From positions 1 through 64,000 of the forward strand of contig MBPM02000016.1 of assembly GCA_001695595.3 (NCBI GenBank): a stretch of 64,000 bases of DNA, read 5' to 3'. The notes under the pieces are model-generated. The model did no database searches and had not been told where the DNA came from. It saw only the letters and a list, made by a program, of their open reading frames with translations. Each line of letters opens with the position of its first letter. Within the stretch, counting starts at the first letter, position 1. The stretch comes from Plasmopara viticola (taxonomy: Eukaryota; Oomycota; Peronosporomycetes; Peronosporales; Peronosporaceae). The translations under genes were made by a program, and so were the position numbers. Positions 43,412-55,107 of this stretch are shown here, one piece after another.

Positions 43412-46400
43412 ATGCCGGAGATTATCGAAAATCAGCGCTGGTACCCCATCTTGGTGCGTCTGCATCTCCATTATCGATCGTAGCCTTTTTCTTGTATCAT
43501 GTAGCCCGCAACCAGCAATGTTTAAGTCTGGCTAACTGTCTTCAAATGTATGTACTCTTTAACAGGGCTGGTCGGCGCGATTGTACGCAGACGACCCTCC
43601 TGCCTGGTGCACTACTAATCATGAGACTTGTCTCAGTAAAGACGAGCAAAAGGATTTTGTGTGGACGGTCTACAAGGGTTCGGATTACGATGAAGAAGGC
43701 TGGCTATACGGGGAGCAATTTGATGACGCATTGGGTGCAATGTCAAGCTCCAGTGTCGTTCGCACTCGAGTTTGGTTGGGAAATCAACAAGACGAACAGA
43801 AGGTGGCTGAAGTTTCGGACAAGGACGAGTCTCGTTTGGGAAGCGCTGAAGCTTTGAAGACGGTGGACAGCAATTCTACATCCATCTCGGCTAGGAAGAC
43901 GAATGCAGAAAAAGCAGCTGAAAGCACGGAGCAAGTAGGTGCACAGTCAATAGAGGTCGAAGCAGAGGACAAGGGCGAGATTGTCAGGACGAGTTTGGTG
44001 GGATCGCTCGAGCAGAATCTGGACTCTTCGGCTTGTGTGAAAGGTGATGGAAAGTATAACGAGGCGGCGCGTTCTGTGGGATTTTTTGGTAAATTCTCGT
44101 CAGCGGTGGTGTCTTTGCCATCATCAGCAATAAATGTGGCAGGATCATCTTCAATGCAGGCTATATATGGAACGGTACATTCGATTAGGGAAGCTTCAAT
44201 ATATGGATTGGAGATGGTGCAAGCTGCAACAGTAGCTGCGATTTGTGTGGAACCACAGGCTTTGCCGATGCCCAAGCACGAGTCAACCAGCTTGGACGGG
44301 GAAGCTGTGTCGATGCTATCCAAGCGATTCCCGGACCTGTCCCCTGTTGAACGATCACTAGTTACGTGCTGCAAAGATAGAACTTTAAAATTTGTATGTT
44401 CTCCCGAAGTAACCGAGTCAAAACGGTGCAAGACATGCAACATTGAGTTTGGTATGACTAAATTTCGGTATTTGTGTGGATATTGCTGTGAATCATTTTG
44501 CCGAGATCACGTACCTGAGTCCGCAACTATCCGCGCGTACGGTCACACGACGCCGTCCAAGGTGTGCAATAATTGTCACTACATTTTAGTAGAAAAGGTT
44601 GACCAGCAGCTAGTTCAGTGGCGCATTGAACGAGTGATCGACTTTTTTGACGACAAGCTTATAGCGTATTATAATACAATAACGGACACAACATTTGATA
44701 TGGTCATGCGTGCCGCTGGTGGAACGCTCGTTGCTGCAAAATCTGCACCGATAGGAGCAGCAGCCAAAATGGCTGTTGTGAGCGCCGACTTCTTACGCAA
44801 GTACGGCAGGGCTGGTTTGATCGGGTTCATCTTACGTAATGAGTTTATGCAATCGTTTTCAACACTGAAAGGGTTGCTTGGAGACTTGGATGATCTCGGG
44901 TTTCAAGATGCTGCCATTGGCACGTATTATTTTATGGCCATGAACCGAGGTGACCGTGGTGCAGAGCCCGAGAGAGAGAAGAACAATCATACTGGGTGTG
45001 AGACAGTCTCGGACGACTTCCTGACGAAGGTGCTCAAATACGCGCCATTAGCTTTGCATGGCATATATGAACAGGATGTTTTGGACATACAACGCATAAG
45101 TAAATTGCAAGGATTTTCTTTAATATATGCGCACGTTCAAGATCAAGATGTTCGTCATCCTTCGTTTGCTTTACTGGGCAACAAGGATACAAAGACTGCC
45201 CTCGTTTTAATTCGAGGATCTAAATCGGTTCAAGACGCATTGACGGATATTCAGGCTTGTCCAGAAGAAATAGGACTATCATCGGCTGGTGCACCACAGA
45301 GCGAAGCTTCTGGTGGTTTTGTGGATGCCTTTGCGCACAATGGTATGTTGAAGGCTGTGATGTGGATTAAAGATCGGATCGTCAAGTCTCTTCGTGTGTT
45401 GCATAACAAAGGCTATAACATTGTGTTTGCCGGTCACTCACTTGGAGCTGGTTGTGCGGCATTGCTAGCCGTTATGCTACAGAAAGAGTTTGAAAATCTT
45501 GAATGTTTTGCGTACGCTGTCCCCGCATGTGTGAACCTTTGCGTGGCTGAATCGTGCAATGACTTTGTACATTCAATCGTTCTTCGGGATGATGTTGTGC
45601 CTCGTGCCAAAGCATCAAATGTGATCAAACTCGTTGAAGATTTGAAAAATTTTAAAGGTTGCTGGCGTGACACAGCGTTTGAAGATTTTGAAGCATTTAA
45701 GGACCGTGCAAAGACGCTGTGGGCACCGAGAAAGCGTGAGTGGGCTACGGAAACAGCTGATCAGAGAAAGGGAAAACTTGCTTACCGTGACAAGAGGACA
45801 TTGTCTACAGACAGGCTTTCTCTGGCAGAGACGAAAGCTAAGGAAAGTGGAAAAGGCCAGGGCGTTTCGACCTGGACACTCACGCGATCAAATTTGATCG
45901 ATCAGCTGGACAAAGTTGGAGATGAAAGAAGTGAAGTCGAGACTTTTGAGCTTTCGAACGAGACACGTAAGGAGGAGGAAAAAATGACTGCAGAGTTGGT
46001 GACGAATCTGATAGATGATCCAAAAGAACTTTATATTCCTGGTAAAGTGACGCACATTTACTTTTACAAAGGCATTTATGAAGCCGTTCACGTTGACCGC
46101 AAGTGTGATGAACTCTCCCACATTCCAGTACAGCAGAACATGCTGAGTGACCATTTAGGCCGCAATTATTTAAATGCTCTGCGCATTGTGCGCGACGCTC
46201 GTCGTGTCAAGCCTAAATTGCCGGAATGGACACCGTTTAGCACAAAAACGCGCTGCATGTGCTGCGATTCGCCATTTACATGGAACTCGACGTCCTCCAG
46301 TGAAGCACAGCAGAACCGAGACCAGCACAATTGCCGACGCTGTGGCGCTCTTGTTTGTGAAGGCTGCTCTCAGAAGTTCAAGTCGATTCCAGATTTCGGT

Positions 46401-46448
46401 ATCAACGTGCCAGTTCGTGTTTGCGATCGCTGCTACTACGAGGTTTAA
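43412..46448 (+). CDS. DysF-motif / FYVE / class 3 lipase protein, two exons
   Basis: Predicted 974 aa. Exon 1 is 43,412-43,453 (ATG, MPEIIENQRWYPIL) and exon 2 is 43,566-46,448. The 112-bp intron begins GTGCGT, has a CTAAC branch-like site and ends TTTAACAG. It is required because exon 2 has an in-frame TAA just upstream, and it joins ENQRWYPIL to GWSARLYADDPPAW, a dysferlin/peroxin-type motif completed by DEEGWLYG. Next come an acidic linker, a Cys-rich FYVE-related finger (about 302-351), a region with hydrophobic stretches, the alpha/beta-hydrolase fold with nucleophile elbow GHSLG (Ser about 639) and LRDDVVPR as probable acid, and a C-terminal FYVE-like finger (about 911-974, RDQHNCRRCG...CDRCYYEV). 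The family suggests triacylglycerol or phospholipid hydrolysis at phosphoinositide-bearing endosomal membranes; substrate is inferred. No signal peptide. Convergent with the Myb-like gene. Confidence 0.85.
43454..43565 (+). other. Predicted spliceosomal intron
   Basis: 112 bp, phase 0, GT...AG, with GGCTAACTG about 45 bp before the acceptor and a T-rich stretch between. Inferred from the frame and the dysferlin-type motif restored across it. Confidence 0.75.
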
Positions 46449-46464
46449 TTTAAAAAAAAGATTG

Positions 46465-46470
46465 AATAAA
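46465..46470 (+). terminator. AATAAA polyadenylation-like signal
   Basis: Lies 17 bp after the lipase stop codon, inside the 79-bp gap between the two convergent genes. Confidence 0.5.
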
Positions 46471-46527
46471 TTAAAAAATTTGAAGCGCATTAAGTTTCGA
46501 ACAAAACTGCTCTGGATAAACAAGTAA

Positions 46528-47361
46528 CTAAATGTCCATGAACAACTCGCGCAGAAGAGCGCGATCTTTTGCTGTTTCTGCTGCCCAAAATTTTTGGTCC
46601 GTTTCTCGCTCTTGACGACTCCGTTCATGCTCCTGGAGACGCTCTCCAGCACGGTTTTCGAGAAAATCTGTCAAAGCGTGGCTCTGACGTCCCAAAACAT
46701 CGCTTACTTCCACTTTCGTCAACGGTGGCGCAGTAGCAACGCGTTGACGCTTTTGCTTCGAGTAATTGTTGCCCTCCCGACTCGGTACGTCGTCACTTTC
46801 CTCTTCATAAGCACCTTTACCCTTTACAATAGCGCTCAAAGTCGCTAAGGAATCACCTGTAGCTTCGATAGCCTTCTGTTTAAGCGTTTCACTCCTTTCG
46901 AACTTTTCACCCTCATCAGAAAATTTTGAGCGTTTGCTCTCGGTCTCGTCGCCTTTTTCAGTTGATGACGATTTTCCAGTCAATACTTTGTCCAGTGCAT
47001 TGAACACACGCTTATCGATCGGGATTACACGCTGACCTCCAGCAATCTTCATCAACTGGCGCTGGTCGCTTTTGCTAAGAGTAAACCAGTTCGCGTCACC
47101 ACTTGTCTCCTTATTTTCCAAAAATGTACAGATGAACTTGTACGAGTGCTGGAGAACATCCATTCGGTGTTTTATCGTAGCAACGGTGCGCAAGGAGGTT
47201 CCACCCGAGTGAGCTAAGAAGCGTTCGTAAACTATCTTATTGAATTGCAACGGTTTTATCGTTCTCTTTTTCGCTCCTTTATACTTTATACTCTCCGCGG
47301 TTTCTTCCCAAGCCTGAAGCAACCACCACAGCTCTTCGGACGTCCAAGGCGTCTTCGTCAT
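46528..47361 (-). CDS. Myb/SANT-like DNA-binding domain protein
   Basis: 277 aa, intact. Residues about 4-80 (WTSEELWWLLQAWEE ... FNKIVYERF ... RTVATIKHRMDVLQ ... YKFICTF) have the spaced aromatic residues and three-helix pattern of Myb/SANT- or MADF-like domains common in oomycete nuclear proteins and transposase-derived genes. The middle is Ser/Lys/Glu-rich and basic (EESDDVPSREGNN, SKQKRQR), a possible nuclear signal. The last 70 residues (LGRQSHALTDFLENRAGERL ... KDRALLRELFMDI) look coiled-coil. Probably a nuclear DNA-binding protein; targets unknown. Could be a domesticated transposon protein. Ends tail to tail with the lipase gene. Confidence 0.75.
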   Translation of the reverse strand: MTKTPWTSEELWWLLQAWEETAESIKYKGAKKRTIKPLQFNKIVYERFLAHSGGTSLRTVATIKHRMDVLQHSYKFICTFLENKETSGDANWFTLSKSDQRQLMKIAGGQRVIPIDKRVFNALDKVLTGKSSSTEKGDETESKRSKFSDEGEKFERSETLKQKAIEATGDSLATLSAIVKGKGAYEEESDDVPSREGNNYSKQKRQRVATAPPLTKVEVSDVLGRQSHALTDFLENRAGERLQEHERSRQERETDQKFWAAETAKDRALLRELFMDI

Positions 47362-48649
47362 GTTTTAGTTGCCTGCTTCTCTCTTTCTCGCCAAGTTACC
47401 AACTGATAGATCTTTTGAATGACAAAGACTATTGTACTGGAAATGTCATCCCTACTTCCTTGAATAACTGGCATCACTTTTTTAGGAAATATTCCGAAGG
47501 AAAACCGAGATGTAAAACGAAAAAGCGCGTTTGTCGTGGTCTAATTCCTAATTCTATTGGCAATGCACGATGCGCTGGTACGATGGCACGAGCGGTGTTT
47601 AGAGCGGGACCAACGCGTCGACTAAGACATTAATTGGTGTCAGACAGTCTTCAATTCAAGTACCAGATCAGAGAAATGACTTACGCGGTCACCCTGTGGC
47701 AGAAAAATGTTATATTTGAAGAACAATCTGTCCGACTAAAGCGAAATAATTTCTCGAATTACTTATTCTACTAGGATTTTAGTGTAAGTTGTTGTTGTTT
47801 GTCGCCAGGAATTTACAAATTCGTTGAAAATCTGTCAAAGCGTATCGATGGACTAGTAGAATTATATATCAAAAGTTTTCATCGAACATTTTTCGCAATT
47901 TTGCATTTCAGAACCTGCGTCTTGTTAAAGCGGCTAAGCTCACATTGTAAAACAGTATTTTAAAAATCGAACGTGGGTTCAGTAAGATTTTTTTGTCAAT
48001 ACTTCCAAGCAACAACGCTTTCATCGAGCACAATATGTACCATTTGATCGAAAAGGGTGCAACTCTTTCAAATCAGTCTTCCAGACGAAGAATTTTTTGC
48101 TAGACTCATGTTTCCATTGCCTTTTAGCTAAGTATTCGCCCTCTGGCTAAGACGGGTGCAAGCTCCAATATTCCATACTTAAGAGCAATGTCAAATTAAG
48201 TTTGGACAACCGAAGATCGTATTCTCCTTTGAGACGCCCCACTTGTAACGTACATAACTCGCTGAGTGCGTCGGCACCATATTAAGAGGTCGATGACGCA
48301 CGCCGACCCGTGCCTTTCCAAGATCGGTAAAACTTTGGTCCACAAATATAGATATACATTTTGGCCAGAACACTCATTTCCTCAAAATTCGGTCGGATGC
48401 GTTTCTTAAATTCGGATTACATTAAGCTGACTTTTTTTAAAGTCGGATACTTTCTTACGCAAGAAAACTGAACTGGCATCTGAGACCTGGGTGGAAGATG
48501 CTTTCCTAGCCTATCCCTCACCAATCTTCAGAGTATTTCTCTATTTCATAGCCGATAGTCCGGTGGCAACCGGAAGAATCACTTGTTGTACTGCTACCCG
48601 CGCTCACCTTCTTACTGATAGTGTATCGGCTCACGCATGTGGCGCCTCA
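47362..48649. other. No gene recognised
   Basis: AT-rich upstream region of the Myb-like gene. It has a 72-codon plus-strand frame at 47,415 without known domain and a 60-codon minus-strand frame at 48,191-48,373 that may be a worn end of the gypsy relic to the right. Confidence 0.5.
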
Positions 48650-51600
48650 GCGCACATACTGTGCAAGTAGGCCTTACAAGCACACGATTGACTCTTTCCG
48701 TCCTGTCATTTTGTCTGCATGCATGTTTTTGTTTGTAACGAGTTCCCATATATCGGAATAGCGTTTACCCGATAAACCGCGAGGCTCCATTCAACACAAT
48801 CGTGTCCAAAGGCTATGACATTTGACCAAAAAAAAACTTACCGCTAACACCCTAGTTAAACTGGATGGAAAGTACCCTCTTGCTACGAACACCGTCATGT
48901 CCTTGTTATGTCTAAGCCAAGGACGAAGTAGACCATTCAGACAGGCTCTCGACATGCTCTTTGACAGATATCGCAGATTCGTACGTGCAAGGACAAACAC
49001 TTGTACGTGTAAGGCCATCAGTACGTCGAGAGACAAAAAGCGTATTCTCTCGAGCCAAGTTCCCACTTATTGAAGCTTTACGTGCCTATAGAAGTATATC
49101 GCACTTCAATTTCTTACCTGTTCAAATTGACGGCTGGGTACGGACCTGTTGCATTCACCCCGTAGTCGAGCACACAATTTGCTTACTATTAGCGATGCAG
49201 CTGTAATTGCCGCCAAAGGTTAGCCTCTCAATATTTGCATCGTTGTCTGTAATATTTTGGCAGCCCCTTTGCATAACCATTGGAATAGTTTGTGAAGACC
49301 TCTTGACGATGTTGATAAAGACCAGCTCGTTTTCTGGCCTGCGCAAAATCGAGTCGGCAAAACCGTTCCGTTTTTCAGGCTTATGCTCGACACAAAAGCG
49401 GATTTTGGCAAAGAGTGACAGCTATCTTGTCATTCTTTGACACAGGTGGTGCGTATTTAATGCCGTCCTCAAAGATACACGGTCTAAATTAGAGATGCAA
49501 TTGGCTGTCTTATGTGCGTAATTTATGGCAAGTGGCTCCTTTTCATAATTTAAGCGGCCTAAAGTGAAACGTTGATGTGTCGCTCATGTTCATCTTCATC
49601 ATGCTGCAATAATGCTCAGCCGACAGCACAATCGGAAAGTGTCGCAAACGACATTGCATGACTTCGTCATGTCCAGCAAATCCAGAAACGAAGCCTGCCG
49701 ACGGCTGTTTTATTTCTCGCACCTTCCAAGAACCTCTCAATTTTCCGTTTCAATTATTCAGACAGAGGGGTGGCGAGGTGTGCACACCTAGAGCTGTACT
49801 TCTGCAAATAGCTGGCAAGGCTAATTTACTCTCTCGAATATCTTTGTAACCAAATCGTAGGCCAAGCACGGCGTCTTTTTTGTTATCGAGGTCAGCGCGA
49901 TCATTGTGCTTCCTTACAGAAGCATTCGAGGACCCTTCTACAAACATACATTTGTCGATGTTTGCGTAAAGTTCAATGATCCGAAAATTTGAGTGTCCGA
50001 AGCCGTCTATTTTTTGATCAATTAAGTTTTGGATTTTGTTTAGAAGAAAGCATCTTATTGGTCGGAACAATTGTATGACTAGACTGTTATACGTCGCCTG
50101 GGCGTTTGATAGTCTTTGTGGTGTCGCGAAGAACAACGCTGGATGTACTAAATGCTGAATTTTCAAAAATCTAACTTATTTAGGTCGGAACCGTACACGA
50201 CGTATAATGAACATTTTGTAGAAAAAGAGAACGTTCTCCTTTGTGCTCTACACCTTGTGCACTGGACACGTAGTTTGGCAGCACATCCTTCCTTGGAATT
50301 GGTGACTGAGCAGGTAATGTTGCACTGATTAGCTGGTTGTAAGCACGAAGTAGTCATCATTATCGGTTCGACTCTTGAGTAGAAAGAGCTGGCGACGAGT
50401 GCAAAGCTTCAACCTTTCGCACCAGGCCGTTGAAATGAGATCATTGCACTTCCGTGGTAGTGCCCACCTCCTAAGGACAAAGTAAATTGCGCCTGACACA
50501 AGGTCAATATCGCGCATCACATATCTACCCAGTGGTAGTATACCACATCCAATTATCCCGTTAGCAAGATATATCTGAATCGTAAAATCTTTTGGAGATT
50601 TTTAGCAAAGGCGCAATGTATGTTACCTGCAGGGCGGAATTTCAGTTAAAAACAAAGGACGTGTATGTATCTTGATGAGGATCTTCATCTTAAGAAGCGC
50701 CAACTCTGAGGTGTCGCCGGCTTTTGGCTCAGTCAAAAGCTTATTAGCTTTGAGTCTTCAAGGCTCAAAGTTCGGACATGTCTTTAAATAGAGCACGACT
50801 CTCATGACAGAACAAGTTACTAAATTGTCGATTATATTCGTGAATAAGGCTTCTTTGCTAAACACTGGACCATTTTGTGTAATTAGGGATCAATATAGTG
50901 TCGCATTCCTGGTCTCTTTATGTAAAGATATGTTACCAGTACTTAGCTACCCACCTATGGAAGTGCGCTACCCACTTTGTCTTGTGAACGTATGTTACGC
51001 TCTTGCAGACCTAAGCTACCCGCACTTTATACCCATTTCTGAAACTGCACCACCGGCTTTGTCTTACAAGCTTATGCATCCCGCTTGCAGAACTTTCTTA
51101 TTCGCAGCAGATGTCGCTATGCTATCTAATTGAGAAGCAGTGCTTATATGACATGCTAATTGATGCTATCTGCAATTGATGATAGTATGTTGCAAACCGC
51201 GGAGGTGTTCTAGGTCGTACGAACCTATGTTGCCCGCAGCGTTTGGTGCGATTTGGCCTCCCTGTAAAGCTATTTTATGATGCTATGTTTAGCGTCTTTG
51301 GCAGTTAGTTGCTATTAGTAAAGCTTTATTGCCCACCAAGAAAGCTAACAAAAGGTCTACAGGGACACAGTCTTTACAAAAACCGTGTGTACAATATATG
51401 GGTGTGCGTCTGGCTTCTTTATAAAAGAAGTTCTCACGAACAACAGATGCGAGACATCTATAATCACAATACTGCTGCGTGGGGTAGCACTGCTAGCAAA
51501 AATTTTCACCGATAGATTCAGTCACCGCGTTTCCTTACTACGGGATGGGCCAAGATCAAGACATACTCGTCTATGTCAAGAGAAGAAAAAGATCCATCCT

Positions 51601-51800
51601 CATTTTTTTACCGTCAGCTCATATAACTAATTACACCTACAGCTATTCCAATAGACAGTTGAACCGAAACCGATTTATTTTTTAGAACTCTCGCTGGAAG
51701 CATCAGTTAATCGATGTTGGCTGTCGTCAATCCTTTGTTGGCGCGAATTTTCGCGACGCACCAGAGTGTACCAAGACTCGAAATCGATTCTCATACCCTC
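48650..51800 (-). pseudogene. Ty3/gypsy gag-pol relic (protease to integrase)
   Basis: Read on the minus strand from 51,800. FRVLVHSGASRKFAP is the aspartic protease motif with catalytic Asp replaced by His. DIDLVSGAIYFVLRRWALPR (about 50,510) is the front of RT, LSNAQATYNSLVIQLFRP (about 50,090) an RT block, LYANIDKCMF the thumb region, and YSSRCAHLATPLSE the RT end. ALLQHDEDEHERHI and LSLFAKIRFCVEHKPEKRNG (about 49,400) are RNase H, and YTYKCLSLHVRICDICQR (about 48,960) is the integrase zinc region. Every block is broken by stops or frameshifts. It is distinct in sequence from the 38-kb relic and oriented oppositely. LTRs not identified. Confidence 0.75.
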
Positions 51801-53212
51801 TTTTGCTTAACTTTACAGCAACACTCGATCACTGCTGGCTCTTCCTTCTGCAGCAGTCAAGCTCTCAGAAACTTTTGAACATGCGTATATACACACGCAT
51901 CATGAGGTTTCACCAGTAAAATGCTCCACTACTTCCGGTGTTCATTACTTTCCTGGCTCTGACAGCGTGACCCTCAACCAAAAAAGAGGTCTTCTTTGTC
52001 GTCCTCTTTGCAGCCGACATGGACCATGTGTTCAATTTTAACGCAGGGAAAGCATTCCTATTTGTATAATTTTTCAATTAGACGGGTCTAAAAATGTCAC
52101 CACTTTCGATATTGTAGAAACAGGATACTGCTCATTAAAGCGTTCTGGAAAAGCGAGCTTGCTTAAGGCTAATTTCATAAAAAAAAAAACAAATCGCCTC
52201 TTTCAAAGCTGCGACCTGCATTTGTAAGGTTAAGCGCAAAGCGAGCCTTTTTTTTGGCAACGATCATGAACACCATATCCTTAACTTTTTCGGGAGGTAG
52301 CATCACCAAAAATTAAAATCGACAATTCACTTAGCTCATAGATATATTCAAAGAGCTTGTGCTTTCCTAGCTTGCAAGCAAGAATGCGTGAGCGCTGGTG
52401 GAGCACAAATACCACCAATAGGCACATTTTAATCTAACTATGATTCGGCTGCGCGTTATTGCAGCTGAATGAAGACAGACGTGATCAATCATCTCGTTTT
52501 TGTCGATGCAGCTGAGGGCTGTCGAAAGAAGCTGCCCTACTCATGACACAACATCCCCATGCGCTTATATGACTCGATATATTTACTGGTAAGTGCCAAG
52601 CTTTGGCCTGGCCTTACCAGGTCTGAGATCGCGAATGCCACACGCTTCCGACATTGGTGATCAAGACCGGCTTAATATCTTTTAAAAGAATTCTAACTTA
52701 TAATTTTCTCAAAGCAGACACTTTCGAATCACACCACACATTAGGCAGACTGCCTCTTAGGCATAAATTTTGATCGTAGAGCTCAAGCGCCATTACACGC
52801 TCTCACTGCTTCCGGCTGCACATGTAGCCGCCACCTCATCCTTATAGAGTCTTAACAGTCGTCCGAGCAGTGCAAATTGCTCGTTGGACAGCTGCAAAAG
52901 GTGCTTCTACCAATTGCGATGCTTTTGCGAGAATTCAGGTAGTCAATCTACCCGCGTACGCAAAGAATTGATACCAGCTGAGACGCAGTCGTACAACACC
53001 TTGCAGAGAGGAGGCATGCAACTGCATAAAAAAATTCGTGGTGAAGTAACGTTCACCGGAAGGTCTTATACATTTCGAAAATTTAGAGAATCGATTTGGG
53101 GTTGGTTTGTTTGACTATTTATTTAATTTCATTGCACCTGTAAAGCAATATTTCCTTGAATTAGGAAATATCACAAACTTATCTAGATTCTGCATAATAA
53201 TATATAGTACAC
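51801..53212. other. No gene recognised; may hold the gag end of the gypsy relic
   Basis: Lies upstream of the protease remnant on the minus strand, where gag and a 5' LTR would be expected, but no domain is readable. An A11 tract occurs near 52,180. Confidence 0.45.
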
Positions 53213-53310
53213 TAAAGTAGTTTAGAACAGATATTACGCCAGGCAAGCTGGGTGAACATTCGCCTGTATTACCCAATAAAAACGACCTTCAATTGAGCTT
53301 ATTTATTAAT
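53142..53310 (+). repeat. Short dispersed repeat, partner of 33,951-34,034
   Basis: Contains GATATTACGCCAGGCAAG and ends AACGACCTTCAATTGAGC, parallel to the 34-kb copy. Just before it is an inverted repeat (ATATTTCCT...TAGGAAATAT, 53,149-53,172). A solo LTR or SINE remnant is possible. Confidence 0.45.
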
Positions 53311-54199
53311 CAATTTTGGTTTACACGTTTACAAGCCAATAAAGCTGCAATTAAAGCAATGCTAATTATGTATCTATAGGAATATATTGCTCGAGCGGAT
53401 TGGTCAAGGTGACACATTATGCCAGAACCTGAAAGATGAATTTAGCCAATTTTTGATCTCTCAGTGACGACAAGAAGTTGATAAACCAAAAGAGTGTGAC
53501 CAATTTTGGAAAGACCTGCCCGAATGTCGATCCCGTTCATTTGATTCATAAGTCAAATTAAAATCTATCAAGACATAAACAGCGACGACACGAAGGCGCA
53601 ATACTATAAGGTGATTTGCATGGGAAAATTGGAAGTTCATTAACTTCTCCGGTTATTCCTAAGCTAAAATTTACGCTATGATAGTAAACTAAAGATATTG
53701 ACGTTGGCCACGGTTCTCATGGTACTTACACAACCAGACGACTTTGCCGTAGTGTGTAGGCTTATCGAAGCTCGACAGCAAAAGAAGTACACATTGAAGT
53801 ATTTCGAATTTAGGTGGCGGAGAGACCAACGATCTAGACCAGAGAGTGGCGCGGACGTAATTGCGGTGAATAAAGCCCAAAAACTCGCTTAATACAGTCG
53901 CACTTGTGTGGCTATAAAATACTTGAGTTGCGGGTAGATCTCTGCTTGAGTTCTTGATGCTTCGAAACTTGATAGGTGTGTGATTATTAATCTATGGTCT
54001 CAAAGCCGTGACGTTAGAATGGCGTGCCAGTTTGAGTGTAGAATCAATCACTTGGGGGAAAGCTGATGCGTGAAATCTCAATATCTTGGGTCTCATAATT
54101 TGTCTTGACAGTCTGCACTTGTGTAGTCTGGATAGATACAAAGTGTAGAATCCATGATGATCTCGTTTAGCGTGCATCTGAAGAGAGATAGTACAAAGG
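53311..54199. other. No gene recognised
   Basis: Interrupted frames on the plus strand (for example a 64-codon frame at 53,698) without recognisable motifs; probably worn transposon DNA. Confidence 0.4.
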
Positions 54200-54986
54200 C
54201 GGAGAGCCGAAACGCCCTGATGCTTAATTTGATCTTGAAGTTGAGTCAGTGGACTCTAAATTGCGATCGAAGTGTGCACGTCTTGATGTTTTGCAGCGTA
54301 TATATACCGATGAGGGTTTCAAGCTGTCTTCCGCACTCGTGGAATAGTAGAATTGAAATTGTAACCGGAAGGTGTAAACGGTGCTTGTAATTTCTTGAGC
54401 ACACTGTGGATAGCCGCTGATGCGCGTTAGGCTCGATATTGCGATGTTGATCGAACGTTCTTCAGGAGTCTGCAGTTTGTTGATGACTTGGGAGCCGAAA
54501 GTTGACAATCTTGATACTTGTTTAGCGTACAACGAGCAGAGCCATGTATATCGAGTCAAATGTGGCCGTGGAGACATTACTTGGTTTTGTAAGTTGATTC
54601 CGCAGCTTATCTTAATCGGCTTGACGTTAAGTTGAGATGCAAAAGACTTCGGCAAAAGACGTGTGAGAACGTCCAGAGCGTGAAGGATGGCGTATCGATA
54701 GCGGAATAGCTTGCAAGTTCCAGGCTATATTATCAAAATCTGCGTAAGGCTCTCAACCTAATTCGGGGCTTGTGTTTGGTGCGTGGGATAGTCGATTGTA
54801 TACGACGTTGACGGCAGACTCGTGCTGCACATTTTCGTCTGGTTCCATAAGAAGAATTTGTTAAACGCGACTTTAGGGTGGTTGCTCAAAGCTGTAGCTA
54901 GCAGTGGAGAGATTGGACACAAACTTGGATTGTAGAACAGGCAAAGAACCTTCGTGATAAAGTGGCCGGGAGCATGGTCAGCGAGA

Positions 54987-54997
54987 GGGGGGGGGGG
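54987..54997 (+). repeat. G11 homopolymer
   Basis: Run of eleven G close to the tRNA-like sequence; length may be unreliable. Confidence 0.8.
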
Positions 54998-55046
54998 TTG
55001 GTTAGCCTTAAATTTCTAGGGATTATGCTAATAGTCCCGTCCACCT

Positions 55047-55107
55047 AGCAGCTGTACTGGATGTCCGCCGGAAAACCGGATGACGGGTTCGAATCCCGTA
55101 GCTGTTG
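55047..55107 (+). tRNA. tRNA-like sequence without a normal D-arm
   Basis: 61 nt. AGCAGCT pairs with AGCTGTT over 7 bp (one G.U); the T-arm ACGGG/CCCGT with loop TTCGAAT is perfect and contains a B box. The middle (TCCGCCGGAAAACCGGA) folds with one mismatch or as CCGG/CCGG, with GAA at the anticodon place but no U33. The D-arm is only about 10 nt. It may be a decayed tRNA, an organellar-like tRNA inserted in nuclear DNA, or part of a SINE. Confidence 0.3.

Noticed and set aside
43784..44443. 219-aa minus-strand frame
   Set aside because: Antisense to the lipase gene, without a domain.
46170..46652. 160-aa minus-strand frame across the lipase and Myb-like gene ends
   Set aside because: Overlaps both real coding ends in another frame.
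50804..51133. 109-aa plus-strand frame
   Set aside because: Lies antisense inside the gypsy relic and has no recognisable domain; the repeated TACCC-like bases are too irregular to call a repeat.
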